Made by a program: the position numbers and the translations under genes. DNA of 6,914 nt from Bacteroidales bacterium (GTDB taxonomy: Bacteria; Bacteroidota; Bacteroidia; Bacteroidales; Muribaculaceae). This document shows positions 1 to 5,678 of this stretch, piece after piece. The notes under the pieces were generated by a model, which had not been told where the DNA came from, searched no databases, and saw only the letters and a program-made list of their open reading frames with translations. Within the stretch, counting starts at the first letter, position 1, and each line of letters starts with the position of its first letter. The stretch lies in NCBI GenBank assembly GCA_030526455.1, contig JAUNCU010000149.1, forward strand, positions 1-6,914, read 5' to 3'.

Positions 1-45
1 TATCCCCACAAAAGATCCACTATGCCGATACCACTCGCCTGGCGC

Positions 46-65
46 GGACGCGAAGTATCGCGTCC
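46..65. repeat. GC-rich perfect hairpin, REP-like candidate
   Basis: GGACGCGA (46-53) and TCGCGTCC (58-65) form a perfect 8-bp stem around the 4-base loop AGTA. No T-run follows on either strand, so it does not look like a terminator. It lies in the gene-free leftmost 148 bases, where I see no coding potential. Short GC-rich palindromes of this kind are commonly dispersed between genes in bacterial chromosomes, but only one copy is in this window, so repeat status is inferred. Confidence 0.5.
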
Positions 66-148
66 CTACAATATTCTACGTTTCGATACACCTTATACGA
101 ATTCACCCTCTCTTTTCCGGCCCTTCCTAATGTCGCCTCCAAATAAAA

Positions 149-184
149 CAAACTGGCTGTGCCGTGGTGGGGGCAGCCAGTTTG
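149..184 (-). terminator. Rho-independent terminator of the secreted 138-aa protein gene
   Basis: CAAACTGGCTG (149-159) and CAGCCAGTTTG (174-184) form a perfect 11-bp stem with a 14-base loop. On the minus strand the stem is followed by a T-rich tail, TTTTATTT (141-148). It sits 30 bases past the stop codon of the gene ending at 215, so it ends that transcript. Confidence 0.9.
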
Positions 185-214
185 CGGTGGGAGTATGAAA
201 TGATTTTGTTTTCT

Positions 215-631
215 TTATTTTGAGAGGGCGCTTAATGCTTCGAGGGTTGCCTTTTGGATGGCGGCGTCGGCTTGCTTCTTGCAGGCGTATTGTGCGATTT
301 TTGCCTTTGATTGCACGCCGAATTGCTTCACGAGCACGTCGACTTGCTTTTTCTGATAGTCCGACAGGCCTTTGTACACCTTGTTCATGCCGAGGAACGA
401 CTTGGTGTATTCATACATTGAATTGCACACGGCATCGGCACTGGCGGCGCGTTTCATCTTTTCGGTGGCGCTGGTGAGTGATGTCTTGAGACTGTTGAAT
501 TCTGCTGCCGACACTTTTGCGGCTTCCACCGACTTAGCGATTTGTGCTTTCTGGGCTGCGGTGGTGGTCTGTGCAGGCGCAGCGAATGCCGCCATGCACG
601 CGATTGAGAGTATAAATAATTTCAGTTTCAT
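215..631 (-). CDS. Secreted alanine/lysine-rich helical protein, function unknown
   Basis: A 138-residue protein with an N-terminal signal peptide: MKLK, a hydrophobic core from about residue 5 to 18, and a likely cleavage after APA near residue 20. The mature part is rich in Ala, Lys, Gln and Ser and looks almost entirely alpha-helical. It has only two cysteines, C69 and C117, which could form a disulfide after export. The first cysteine (C12) sits too early, and in too poor a lipobox, for a convincing lipoprotein signal. I chose the ATG at 631; the frame also has a TTG at 637, but ATG followed by the positively charged signal-peptide start is more natural. The gene has its own promoter (677-684) and terminator (149-184), so it is probably monocistronic. 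I recognise no family; a periplasmic or surface role is inferred only from the signal peptide. Confidence 0.85.
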   Translation of the reverse strand: MKLKLFILSIACMAAFAAPAQTTTAAQKAQIAKSVEAAKVSAAEFNSLKTSLTSATEKMKRAASADAVCNSMYEYTKSFLGMNKVYKGLSDYQKKQVDVLVKQFGVQSKAKIAQYACKKQADAAIQKATLEALSALSK

Positions 632-676
632 AATCAAATTTGGGTGTTGATATGTGATATGTTTTTATTTCTATGG

Positions 677-684
677 CAAAGTTA
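677..684 (-). promoter_or_regulatory. Promoter -7 box for the secreted 138-aa protein
   Basis: The minus strand reads TAACTTTG, an exact match to the Bacteroidetes -7 consensus TAnnTTTG. It would start transcription near 670, giving a leader of about 40 bases before the ATG at 631. I see no good TTTG -33 element at the usual distance, where the sequence is simply A/T-rich, so the call rests on the -7 box. Confidence 0.6.
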
Positions 685-718
685 GTGATTTTTTTGGAAA
701 AGGGTGTATTAAAGTTTG

Positions 719-1648
719 TCAAACCTTAATATGCTCTTTTAAATATTCGCATAGTTCATCCACACGTTCTTTGCCCGTGACGCAAATCAGGTCGAAGTAA
801 TGAAAATCACCCGACTTCATCGTGAACGAGAGCATGGGCACGGCGATGTCGGTGCTGCAAGTGCGGGTGCGGGTGGTGGTGACGGTGGGCTCGGGCAGCA
901 GCGCGCTCAGGTAAACGCCTTTCATGCCTGCAACCATGTGGCCTGCAGCCATGCGTCGGTTTCTGCTTTCGCGGTCCACTGTGGTGATGGTTTCTTGATA
1001 AGTTTCTGGACGGCCACGGCTGATGAGGGTTTCGTATTCAAATGATTCGATATCCTCCACATGGCATATTTCGCCGCCCACCACCAGTATGCCTTTCTCC
1101 TTATAGAGCAGGAGATATTCCTTGGGCTTTTGTTTGCTCTTCTTCCACAGGTCGTAGTCAATCCAGTTGTCGTTGATCCACTGTTTGTCTTTCTCCGATA
1201 CAGAACGGTAGATTTCATATGATGATGTGTCGTGGAATTCCCCGTGCCAGGGGAAGAGGGCATCGAGGTATTCGTAATCCTTGTCGTCGAAGTGGAATAC
1301 GCCCTTGGGGTCGTATCGCAGTGCGATGTCGGGCTTTCCGAGGCGGCTCTCAATGGTATCGGCCATCTTGGCGTGGAATTCGTCGGCTGTCTTTTTCGCT
1401 TCGTTCCACAGTTGCTCCCCACGCTCCTGGGGCAGACCATAGGTGCGGCGGTGGTCGATAATCAGGAATACGAATCCTCCCGTGAGCAGCAGCCACGCTA
1501 TGGCGCCCGCCCAGAATAGCAGCGGGAAATCGCGCACCAGCCACATCACGCCTATGGCGATGACGGTGCAGCATATAATCACTCGAATCGACGCCCAGTA
1601 GTTGCGTCGGCGCCATTTTTTGTATACCTTTATATAAGGATTGTTCAT
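719..1648 (-). CDS. Two-TM membrane protein with unknown cytoplasmic domain
   Basis: A 309-residue protein with no family I can name. A basic N-terminus (KKWRRR, residues 10-15) precedes two hydrophobic segments at about 20-38 and 42-64, joined by a very short loop (RDFP). This predicts a hairpin in the inner membrane with both ends in the cytoplasm. Residues 65-309 are soluble: an acidic/aromatic stretch (roughly 110-170), then alternating strand-like segments (YLLLYKEKGILVVGG at 178-192 and MLSFTMKSGDFHYFDL at 272-287), and a C-terminal helix (ERVDELCEYLKEHIKV). Strands closed by a final helix resemble small PH-like bacterial domains, but this is only a fold guess. A Gly/Ala-rich insert (AAGHMVAGMKG, 234-244) and a Thr/Arg run (TVTTTRTRT, 255-263) interrupt that domain. 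The ATG at 1648 is clear. It lies 81 bases after the omega-amidase gene with no visible promoter, so it may be co-transcribed. Confidence 0.8.
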   Translation of the reverse strand: MNNPYIKVYKKWRRRNYWASIRVIICCTVIAIGVMWLVRDFPLLFWAGAIAWLLLTGGFVFLIIDHRRTYGLPQERGEQLWNEAKKTADEFHAKMADTIESRLGKPDIALRYDPKGVFHFDDKDYEYLDALFPWHGEFHDTSSYEIYRSVSEKDKQWINDNWIDYDLWKKSKQKPKEYLLLYKEKGILVVGGEICHVEDIESFEYETLISRGRPETYQETITTVDRESRNRRMAAGHMVAGMKGVYLSALLPEPTVTTTRTRTCSTDIAVPMLSFTMKSGDFHYFDLICVTGKERVDELCEYLKEHIKV

Positions 1649-1729
1649 AGCCGTGTTGAAATCAATGTGTTGTGAATCGTTGTCGCTATGAAAATCAAGT
1701 GCAATTTCCGTGCCAGCGCTGGGTGCAGT

Positions 1730-2524
1730 CTACTTGATTGTGAATTCGTCGGCGTCTTGCCAGGCGGGGAATTTCTCGCGGAAGCGTTGCAGTGCGGGCA
1801 ATGAAAGTTCGGCCGCTATCACGGGACTTGTGCCGCGCTCGGTGATGAGTTTGCCTTTGAAGTCGATGATGAGCGACGATCCCTCGCTGAATTCCAGCCC
1901 GTCGGCATCGGTGCCGCAGCGGTTGAGGCCGAGCACGTAGGCTTCATTTTCCACCGCGCGCGCATAGAGCAGTTGACTCCATGCGCTTTCGCGTGCTTTG
2001 GGCCAGTTGGCCACCACGAGCAGCACGTCGTAGTTGTTCTTCACGTTGCGGCAGTAGACTGGGAATCGCAAATCGTAGCACACGATCATCTTGATGTTGA
2101 ACCCGCGGAAGCGGATGATGGGCGCAGCCTTGTGCCCCTGCTTGTAGATTTTGTCTTCGCCTCCGAATGTGAAAAGGTGGCGCTTGTCGTAGAATGTTTC
2201 CTCGCCGCTGGGCTCAATGAAGAAAGCGCGGTTGAAGAGTTGGCCTGCCGTGTGGGCCAGGAATGAGCCGGCGATGGCGCACTGGTGCTCCTGTGCCAAC
2301 TGGTGGATGCAGGCGATGGTGTCGTCGATGTTGCGCTCTGCCAGTTCTAGGGCCTGCTCGCGGTCGGCGACGAATCCGGTGGTAAACAGTTCGGGAAGCA
2401 CCACGAGGTCGGTGTCGTCGGGCACGTTCTGCATGTTGCGTCTCAGTTGTGCGAGGTTGGCGCTCTTGTCGGCTGGAATGATGTTGTCTTCAATCAGCGA
2501 CACGGTAACGTTGCGGGAAAACAT
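1730..2524 (-). CDS. yafV: Omega-amidase, nitrilase superfamily (YafV type)
   Basis: A 264-residue carbon-nitrogen hydrolase. The catalytic triad is complete: E45 in LPELFTTGF, K114 in YDKRHLF, and the nucleophile C149 in IVCYDLRFP. The ANWP motif (residues 172-175) and the following helix with YARAVEN (187-193) fit the nitrilase fold. Length and the C-terminal KFPAWQDADEF pattern match the YafV/Nit2-like omega-amidases. These cytoplasmic enzymes deaminate alpha-ketoglutaramate and alpha-ketosuccinamate, the products of glutamine and asparagine transamination, so the expected role is amide salvage or metabolite repair. The substrate is inferred from family, not from residues that I can assign. 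The start is the ATG at 2524, preceded by an A-rich stretch as is usual here and no Shine-Dalgarno. It follows the acyltransferase gene after 95 bases of low-complexity sequence. Confidence 0.92.
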   Translation of the reverse strand: MFSRNVTVSLIEDNIIPADKSANLAQLRRNMQNVPDDTDLVVLPELFTTGFVADREQALELAERNIDDTIACIHQLAQEHQCAIAGSFLAHTAGQLFNRAFFIEPSGEETFYDKRHLFTFGGEDKIYKQGHKAAPIIRFRGFNIKMIVCYDLRFPVYCRNVKNNYDVLLVVANWPKARESAWSQLLYARAVENEAYVLGLNRCGTDADGLEFSEGSSLIIDFKGKLITERGTSPVIAAELSLPALQRFREKFPAWQDADEFTIK

Positions 2525-2541
2525 CGGTGACGTTTTTTATT

Positions 2542-2581
2542 GGGGTGGGGGACTTTGAGTTCTGAATAGGGGGGCGGGGGG
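2542..2581. other. Clustered G-tracts, possible G-quadruplex
   Basis: The plus strand carries G4-T-G5 (2542-2551) and, 17 bases on, G6-C-G6 (2569-2581). Four G-runs so close together could fold into a G-quadruplex, although one loop would be long. The G-rich strand is the template strand for the flanking minus-strand genes; the transcript would be C-rich. Confidence 0.4.
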
Positions 2582-2588
2582 CCATTAG

Positions 2589-2607
2589 GAGAGCCATCGT
2601 GGCTCTC
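2589..2607. repeat. 8-bp hairpin between acyltransferase and omega-amidase genes
   Basis: GAGAGCCA (2589-2596) and TGGCTCTC (2600-2607) form a perfect 8-bp stem around a 3-base loop (TCG). On the minus strand it lies 12 bases after the acyltransferase stop, but C-rich sequence follows instead of a T-run. It is therefore a poor intrinsic terminator; it could protect a 3' end or partly attenuate transcription. Confidence 0.5.
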
Positions 2608-2620
2608 TCTCTCTCTCTCT
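2603..2620. repeat. (CT)9 dinucleotide microsatellite at a stop codon
   Basis: Nine uninterrupted CT units on the plus strand (GA on the coding strand). The last T is the final base of the acyltransferase TAA stop, so the run starts exactly where coding ends. Its left end also forms the right arm of the hairpin at 2589-2607. Length changes here would alter only the intergenic spacing. Confidence 0.9.
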
Positions 2621-3180
2621 TACAACCCGGTGGAGAACTTCTCGGGATAGCGAGCCATGTAGCCCTTGTCCTTGTAGTAGCGGCGAATGGTGCCGAGGTC
2701 GGCATCGAGGTCGCCCGTTGGGGTGAACACCTTGTCGAGGCAGGCAATCTTATTTTTGAAGTCGATGTAGGCCAGGATGAGTGGCACCTTTGCTTCGGTG
2801 GCTACCACCAGCATGCCCTTGTGCCATTCCTTGTTGAGGCTGCGTGTGCCTTCGGGCGTAACGGCGATGGCGAGCGAGTCGGCTTTAGCATAGGCTTCGA
2901 CAAGCGATTCGGTGATCGAACTCTTGCCGTCTTTCTTCTTGCCACGGTGCACAGGCACGCCGCCTATCGCTTTCAGCATCATGCCAAGCGGGAAGAAGAA
3001 CCAGGTGCTCTTCATCAGGAATCCGGGCTTCCATCCTACCGAGCGAACGGCGAGTTCGCCCACGAAGAAATCCCAGTTGCTGGTATGGGGGGCTACACAA
3101 ATCACGCATTTTGGCGTGTCGGGCACGTTTACTTTATATTGCCATCCTATTTTGTGCAGCAGGAATCGTGCAATTTTCAT
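2620..3180 (-). CDS. PlsC-family lysophospholipid acyltransferase, short form
   Basis: A 186-residue glycerolipid-type acyltransferase. Block I, the HX4D catalytic motif, is HTSNWD (H32-D37). Block II is GGVPVHRG (73-80) with R79, block III is TPEGTR (108-113) with the acceptor-binding EGTR, and block IV is the P133 region (VPLILAYID). These enzymes transfer an acyl chain from acyl-CoA or acyl-ACP to a lysolipid, classically making phosphatidic acid from 1-acylglycerol-3-phosphate at the inner face of the cytoplasmic membrane. The protein is shorter than classical PlsC (about 240 residues) and has no clear N-terminal membrane helix. The hydrophobic stretch WFFFPLGMML (60-69) may sit on the membrane. 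The acceptor could be another lysolipid, including an ornithine- or amino-lipid precursor. The ATG at 3180 is the only good start. A large palindrome (3212-3271) lies 31 bases upstream. Confidence 0.9.
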   Translation of the reverse strand: MKIARFLLHKIGWQYKVNVPDTPKCVICVAPHTSNWDFFVGELAVRSVGWKPGFLMKSTWFFFPLGMMLKAIGGVPVHRGKKKDGKSSITESLVEAYAKADSLAIAVTPEGTRSLNKEWHKGMLVVATEAKVPLILAYIDFKNKIACLDKVFTPTGDLDADLGTIRRYYKDKGYMARYPEKFSTGL

Positions 3181-3211
3181 TACATTAAATTGTGAAGATG
3201 TATTTACGTGA

Positions 3212-3271
3212 TTTTACTTATGGGCGCTCAAGCCTGCCTGCGTCGGCATCGTTGGGCTCCCATAAGTAAAA
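3212..3271. repeat. 60-base imperfect palindrome
   Basis: TTTTACTTATGGG (3212-3224) and CCCATAAGTAAAA (3259-3271) form a perfect 13-bp outer stem. After one mismatch, GCTCAA (3226-3231) pairs with TTGGGC (3252-3257), including one G-T pair. An inner TGCC (3235-3238)/GGCA (3245-3248) hairpin caps the structure with a 6-base loop. No T-run follows on either strand. It occupies most of the gap between the 111-residue protein gene and the acyltransferase gene, and would form a large hairpin in a shared transcript. A miniature mobile repeat or an RNA processing/attenuation structure are both possible. Confidence 0.75.
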
Positions 3272-3306
3272 ATGGTTGAAAAAGAAGGTTGAGGCAGCGT
3301 GGCCTG

Positions 3307-3642
3307 TTATTTCTTTGGCTTAGGAACCAGAGCGTTCATCGCGTTCACGATTTGCTCGGTTTCGGTGCGCATGTATTCTGCCAGTGCTTTTTCCACAGCC
3401 TTGAAATAGGTGCGGCGAGCCTTGTTGTATTCCTTCTTGCTCTCGAAATCACGAGGCACCTTGTCGAAACTTACCGACACACGGTTCACAGCCTCTTCTT
3501 GAAGCAGAGCCACGTCGAGGATGATTTGATCCCAAGCGGTTTCTTCAGTTCCCTCGAAAGTTTGTTGTGCAAAAATGCATTCACCAGCCATGTCGCCACA
3601 AGCGTAGCGGATAGCCTTCTTTAAATCTCTTTTGTTTGCCAT
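3307..3642 (-). CDS. Conserved Bacteroidales-type small helical protein, function unknown
   Basis: A 111-residue soluble protein with no signal peptide or membrane segment. The start MANKRDLKKAIRYACGDMAGEC resembles the opening of a family of small hypothetical proteins that I recall from Bacteroides and relatives; no function is known to me. The rest is predicted helical: residues 30-60 include WDQIILDVALLQEEAVNRVSVSF, and 65-105 are a charged stretch with a regular hydrophobic pattern (RRTYFKAVEKALAEYMRTETEQIVNAMNAL) that could be an amphipathic or coiled helix. The tail is basic (PKPKK). The ATG at 3642 is clear. A possible promoter lies 53 bases upstream, and the acyltransferase gene follows after 126 bases. 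Confidence 0.82.
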   Translation of the reverse strand: MANKRDLKKAIRYACGDMAGECIFAQQTFEGTEETAWDQIILDVALLQEEAVNRVSVSFDKVPRDFESKKEYNKARRTYFKAVEKALAEYMRTETEQIVNAMNALVPKPKK

Positions 3643-3694
3643 AATATATGAAAATTTAATAATGTGCTTAAAGCACCATTTTTCTTACTTTCTG

Positions 3695-3702
3695 CTAAGT
3701 TA
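3695..3702 (-). promoter_or_regulatory. Possible promoter -7 box for the 111-aa protein gene
   Basis: The minus strand reads TAACTTAG, one base off the TAnnTTTG consensus, about 50 bases before the ATG at 3642. A TTG lies upstream but at a longer-than-usual spacing of about 24 bases. The implied leader contains a small hairpin (GTGCT 3664-3668, AGCAC 3672-3676). If real, this promoter may drive the four-gene run down to 719. Confidence 0.4.
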
Positions 3703-3783
3703 CAATTTTTTTCTGAATTATAGCAGCAACAGCCACCGCTTTTTTTCGGCACCGCCCCGATTTTATCCCCGTGAGGGCAAATC

Positions 3784-5379
3784 CTATTTTATCAGTTTTC
3801 CGGTTTTGCGTAGCAGGTGGAAGATGGCTGTCATGGCTACCAGGCCGAAGATCCAGGAGATGATGCCGCTTTCTAGCATGCCCATTTGCTGGGTGAAGCC
3901 TGCCACCAGATAGGTGATGAAACTCACGATGGCCACGGTGAGGGCGTAGGGGAGTTGCGACGACACGTGGTTCACGTGTTTGCAGCCCGAGCCCGCGCTG
4001 GCCATGATGGTGGTGTCGGAGATGGGGGAGATGTGGTCGCCGCACACTGCACCTGCCATGCATGCCGAGATGGAGATGATGCGAAGTGGCGCGCCCACAG
4101 GGAACACTGCCACGCAGATGGGGATGAGGATACCGAAGGTGCCCCAGGAGGTGCCGGTGGCGAAGGCTAGGAATCCGGCGGTGACGAATATCACGGCTGG
4201 GAGCAATGCCTGTAGGCCTGTGCCCTCGATGAGTTGTGCCACATAGGAGGCCGCTTCCAGCGAGTCGGTCATCGACTTCAGCGTCCATGCCAGCGCCAGG
4301 ATGAGGATGGCGGGCACCATGGCTTCAAAGCCCTTGATGAGGCAACTCATGGCGTCTTCAAAAGTGATCACGCGGCGTGTCACCAGCCATCCGATGGCCA
4401 GGATGAGTGCCGTGAGCGAACCAATCACGAGGCCCACCGACGCGTTGCTGGCCGCGAAGGCGTCGATAAAGTCGTGGTAGGTGGGGCCGTGGCGGAAGAA
4501 ACCGCCGGAGTAGATCATGCCCAGCACACAGAAACTCAGCAGCAGCACGATGGGCACCACCAGGTCGAGCACCGTGCCGTTCTTACCCAGTTTCTTCAGC
4601 CCGATACCGCTCGATGCCACCTCCATTTTCGCGTCGGCGATTTCGCCCACTTCGTCGGCTTCCTGTTCGCTGGGGGTGATGTCGAATTTCCGCATGGCGG
4701 TGAAGTCATATTTCGTGAGCACGATCACCACGATGAAGATGATGGAGAAGAAGGCGTAGAAGTTGAAGGGGATGGCTTGGCAGAATAGCGCGAGGCCGTT
4801 TTCGCCCACGGCGCAGAAGCCCGCCACTGCAGCCGCCCAACTCGAGATGGGCGCAATCACACAGATGGGCGCGGCGGTGGAGTCGATGAGGTAAGCCAGT
4901 TTTTCGCGCGACACCGAGTGGCGCTCCGTGATGGGGCGCATCACCGATCCCACGGTGAGGCAGTTGAAGTAGTCGTCGATAAATATCAGCACGCCCAGCA
5001 GCAGGGTGGATATCTGCACGCCCACCTGGCTTTTCACGTGCTTGCTGGCCCACTTGCCGAAGGCAGCCGAACCGCCGGCCTTGTTCATCAGCGCCACCAT
5101 GGTGCCGAGTATCACCAGAAACACGAGGATGCCTACGTTCCAGTTGTCAGAAAGGCAGTGGATGAGGCCAAACGATTGAGCGCCATCGCCTTCGCCCACG
5201 GTATTGTCGAGCAGGTGGTTCACGAAACCGTCCACACCCACGCCCGTGGAAAGGCAATAAAACACAGCCCCCAGCACGATGCCCACGAAAAGCGAACTAT
5301 ATACTTCTTTGGTAACAAGCGCCAGCAAAATCGCCACCAGCGAAGGAACCAACGCCCAAAATGTGCCTATGAAATTCAT
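3784..5379 (-). CDS. Na+/H+ antiporter, NhaC family
   Basis: A 531-residue inner-membrane transporter with roughly a dozen hydrophobic segments. Landmarks of the NhaC family (PF03553) are present: FIDDYFNCLTVGSVMRPIT (133-151) with paired acidic D135/D136, DSTAAPICVIAPISSW (166-181), FATGTSWGTFGILIP (406-420), and CGDHISPISDTTIMASAG (446-463). Discontinuous, conserved polar stretches of this sort form the ion path in this superfamily. A charged cytoplasmic loop at about 223-270 (EQEADEVGEIADAKMEVASS) splits the two halves. The expected role is sodium extrusion in exchange for protons, for pH and sodium balance. Some relatives instead exchange organic acids (malate/lactate, MleN type), and sequence alone does not settle which. 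Length is normal and the ORF is intact. It has its own promoter, and no gene follows closely in an obvious pathway. Confidence 0.93.
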   Translation of the reverse strand: MNFIGTFWALVPSLVAILLALVTKEVYSSLFVGIVLGAVFYCLSTGVGVDGFVNHLLDNTVGEGDGAQSFGLIHCLSDNWNVGILVFLVILGTMVALMNKAGGSAAFGKWASKHVKSQVGVQISTLLLGVLIFIDDYFNCLTVGSVMRPITERHSVSREKLAYLIDSTAAPICVIAPISSWAAAVAGFCAVGENGLALFCQAIPFNFYAFFSIIFIVVIVLTKYDFTAMRKFDITPSEQEADEVGEIADAKMEVASSGIGLKKLGKNGTVLDLVVPIVLLLSFCVLGMIYSGGFFRHGPTYHDFIDAFAASNASVGLVIGSLTALILAIGWLVTRRVITFEDAMSCLIKGFEAMVPAILILALAWTLKSMTDSLEAASYVAQLIEGTGLQALLPAVIFVTAGFLAFATGTSWGTFGILIPICVAVFPVGAPLRIISISACMAGAVCGDHISPISDTTIMASAGSGCKHVNHVSSQLPYALTVAIVSFITYLVAGFTQQMGMLESGIISWIFGLVAMTAIFHLLRKTGKLIK

Positions 5380-5402
5380 ATAATATATCTATGTGTAAAT
5401 CA

Positions 5403-5423
5403 CCCGAAGAATCACACCTCGGG
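5403..5423. other. Small hairpin in the antiporter leader
   Basis: CCCGA (5403-5407) and TCGGG (5419-5423) can form a 5-bp stem with an 11-base loop. It lies between the predicted start of transcription (about 5431) and the ATG at 5379. It is too short for a riboswitch call and could be chance. Confidence 0.25.
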
Positions 5424-5437
5424 CGCGAAAACCACTG

Positions 5438-5470
5438 CAAAGTTAACACTAATAATTGAAATATCCCAAA
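5438..5470 (-). promoter_or_regulatory. Promoter of the NhaC antiporter gene
   Basis: On the minus strand, TTTG (5467-5470) is followed after 21 bases by TAACTTTG (5438-5445). This matches the Bacteroidetes -33/-7 promoter pattern TTTG...TAnnTTTG at an accepted spacing. Transcription would begin near 5431, leaving a leader of about 50 bases. Confidence 0.75.
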
Positions 5471-5503
5471 ATCCCCACCAACCCACCACCATCGGTGCCA
5501 GCA

Positions 5504-5591
5504 CACAAATGCCACACACAGATTAGTTTATAAAGACTAAAAGACTAAAAGTAAGTAACCTTTTTTATCTGTGCGATAGTGGCATTTTGTG
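5504..5591. repeat. Long inverted repeat with A/T-rich loop
   Basis: The left arm has CACAAATGCCAC (5504-5515) and CACAGAT (5517-5523). The right arm has ATCTGTG (5567-5573) and GTGGCATTTTGTG (5579-5591). They pair over 12 bp (one bulged base) plus 7 bp, separated by an asymmetric internal loop. The 43-base central part is A/T-rich and contains a tandem 8-base repeat AGACTAAA (5534-5541, 5542-5549). It could be a cruciform or protein-binding site, or a small decayed mobile repeat. Confidence 0.7.
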
Positions 5592-5613
5592 GTTCAGGAG
5601 GCGGGTAGATACA

Positions 5614-5621
5614 CAAAGATA
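5614..5621 (-). promoter_or_regulatory. Outward promoter -7 box in the left arm
   Basis: The minus strand reads TATCTTTG, an exact TAnnTTTG match, pointing toward the antiporter. There is no clear TTTG -33 element upstream, where the ATTGGTT units lie. It could be an activator-dependent second promoter for the antiporter, or a coincidence. Confidence 0.35.
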
Positions 5622-5650
5622 AAAAATTGGTTGAATTGGTTATAATTGGT

Positions 5651-5658
5651 TAAATTTG
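5651..5658 (+). promoter_or_regulatory. Outward promoter -7 box in the right arm
   Basis: The plus strand reads TAAATTTG, an exact TAnnTTTG match. A TTG at 5627-5629 lies 21 bases upstream, a suitable -33 spacing. Transcription would start near 5665, just before the structured segment at 5679-5875. No plus-strand protein gene lies downstream in the window, so a real transcript would be non-coding. Confidence 0.4.
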
Positions 5659-5678
5659 TGTTACCCACCCAGCCTGTC

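Larger units (their letters stand above)
5600..5669. repeat. Inverted repeat flanking three ATTGGTT units
   Basis: GGGTA-GAT-ACACAAA (5603-5617) pairs with TTTGTGT-TACCC (5655-5666), leaving GAT bulged, and GG (5600-5601) can pair with CC (5668-5669). The 37-base centre contains three direct ATTGGTT copies at 5626, 5635 and 5645, spaced 9 and 10 bases, nearly one helical turn. Evenly spaced heptamers on one DNA face would suit an activator or repressor. Confidence 0.65.

Noticed and set aside
631..637. TTG at 637 as the start of the secreted protein
   Set aside because: The ATG two codons downstream is followed directly by a standard signal-peptide start (MKLKLF), and TTG starts are uncommon.
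714..724. GTTTG-T-CAAAC palindrome across the stop codon of the 309-aa protein gene
   Set aside because: A 5-bp arm with a one-base centre cannot form a usable hairpin, and it lies too far from the -7 box at 677-684 to be its -33 element.
3886..5526. Long open frames on the plus strand opposite the antiporter, some rich in His, Asp and Glu
   Set aside because: They are antisense shadows of the NhaC gene: the composition is that expected from reading its codons backwards, and there is no start context or domain.
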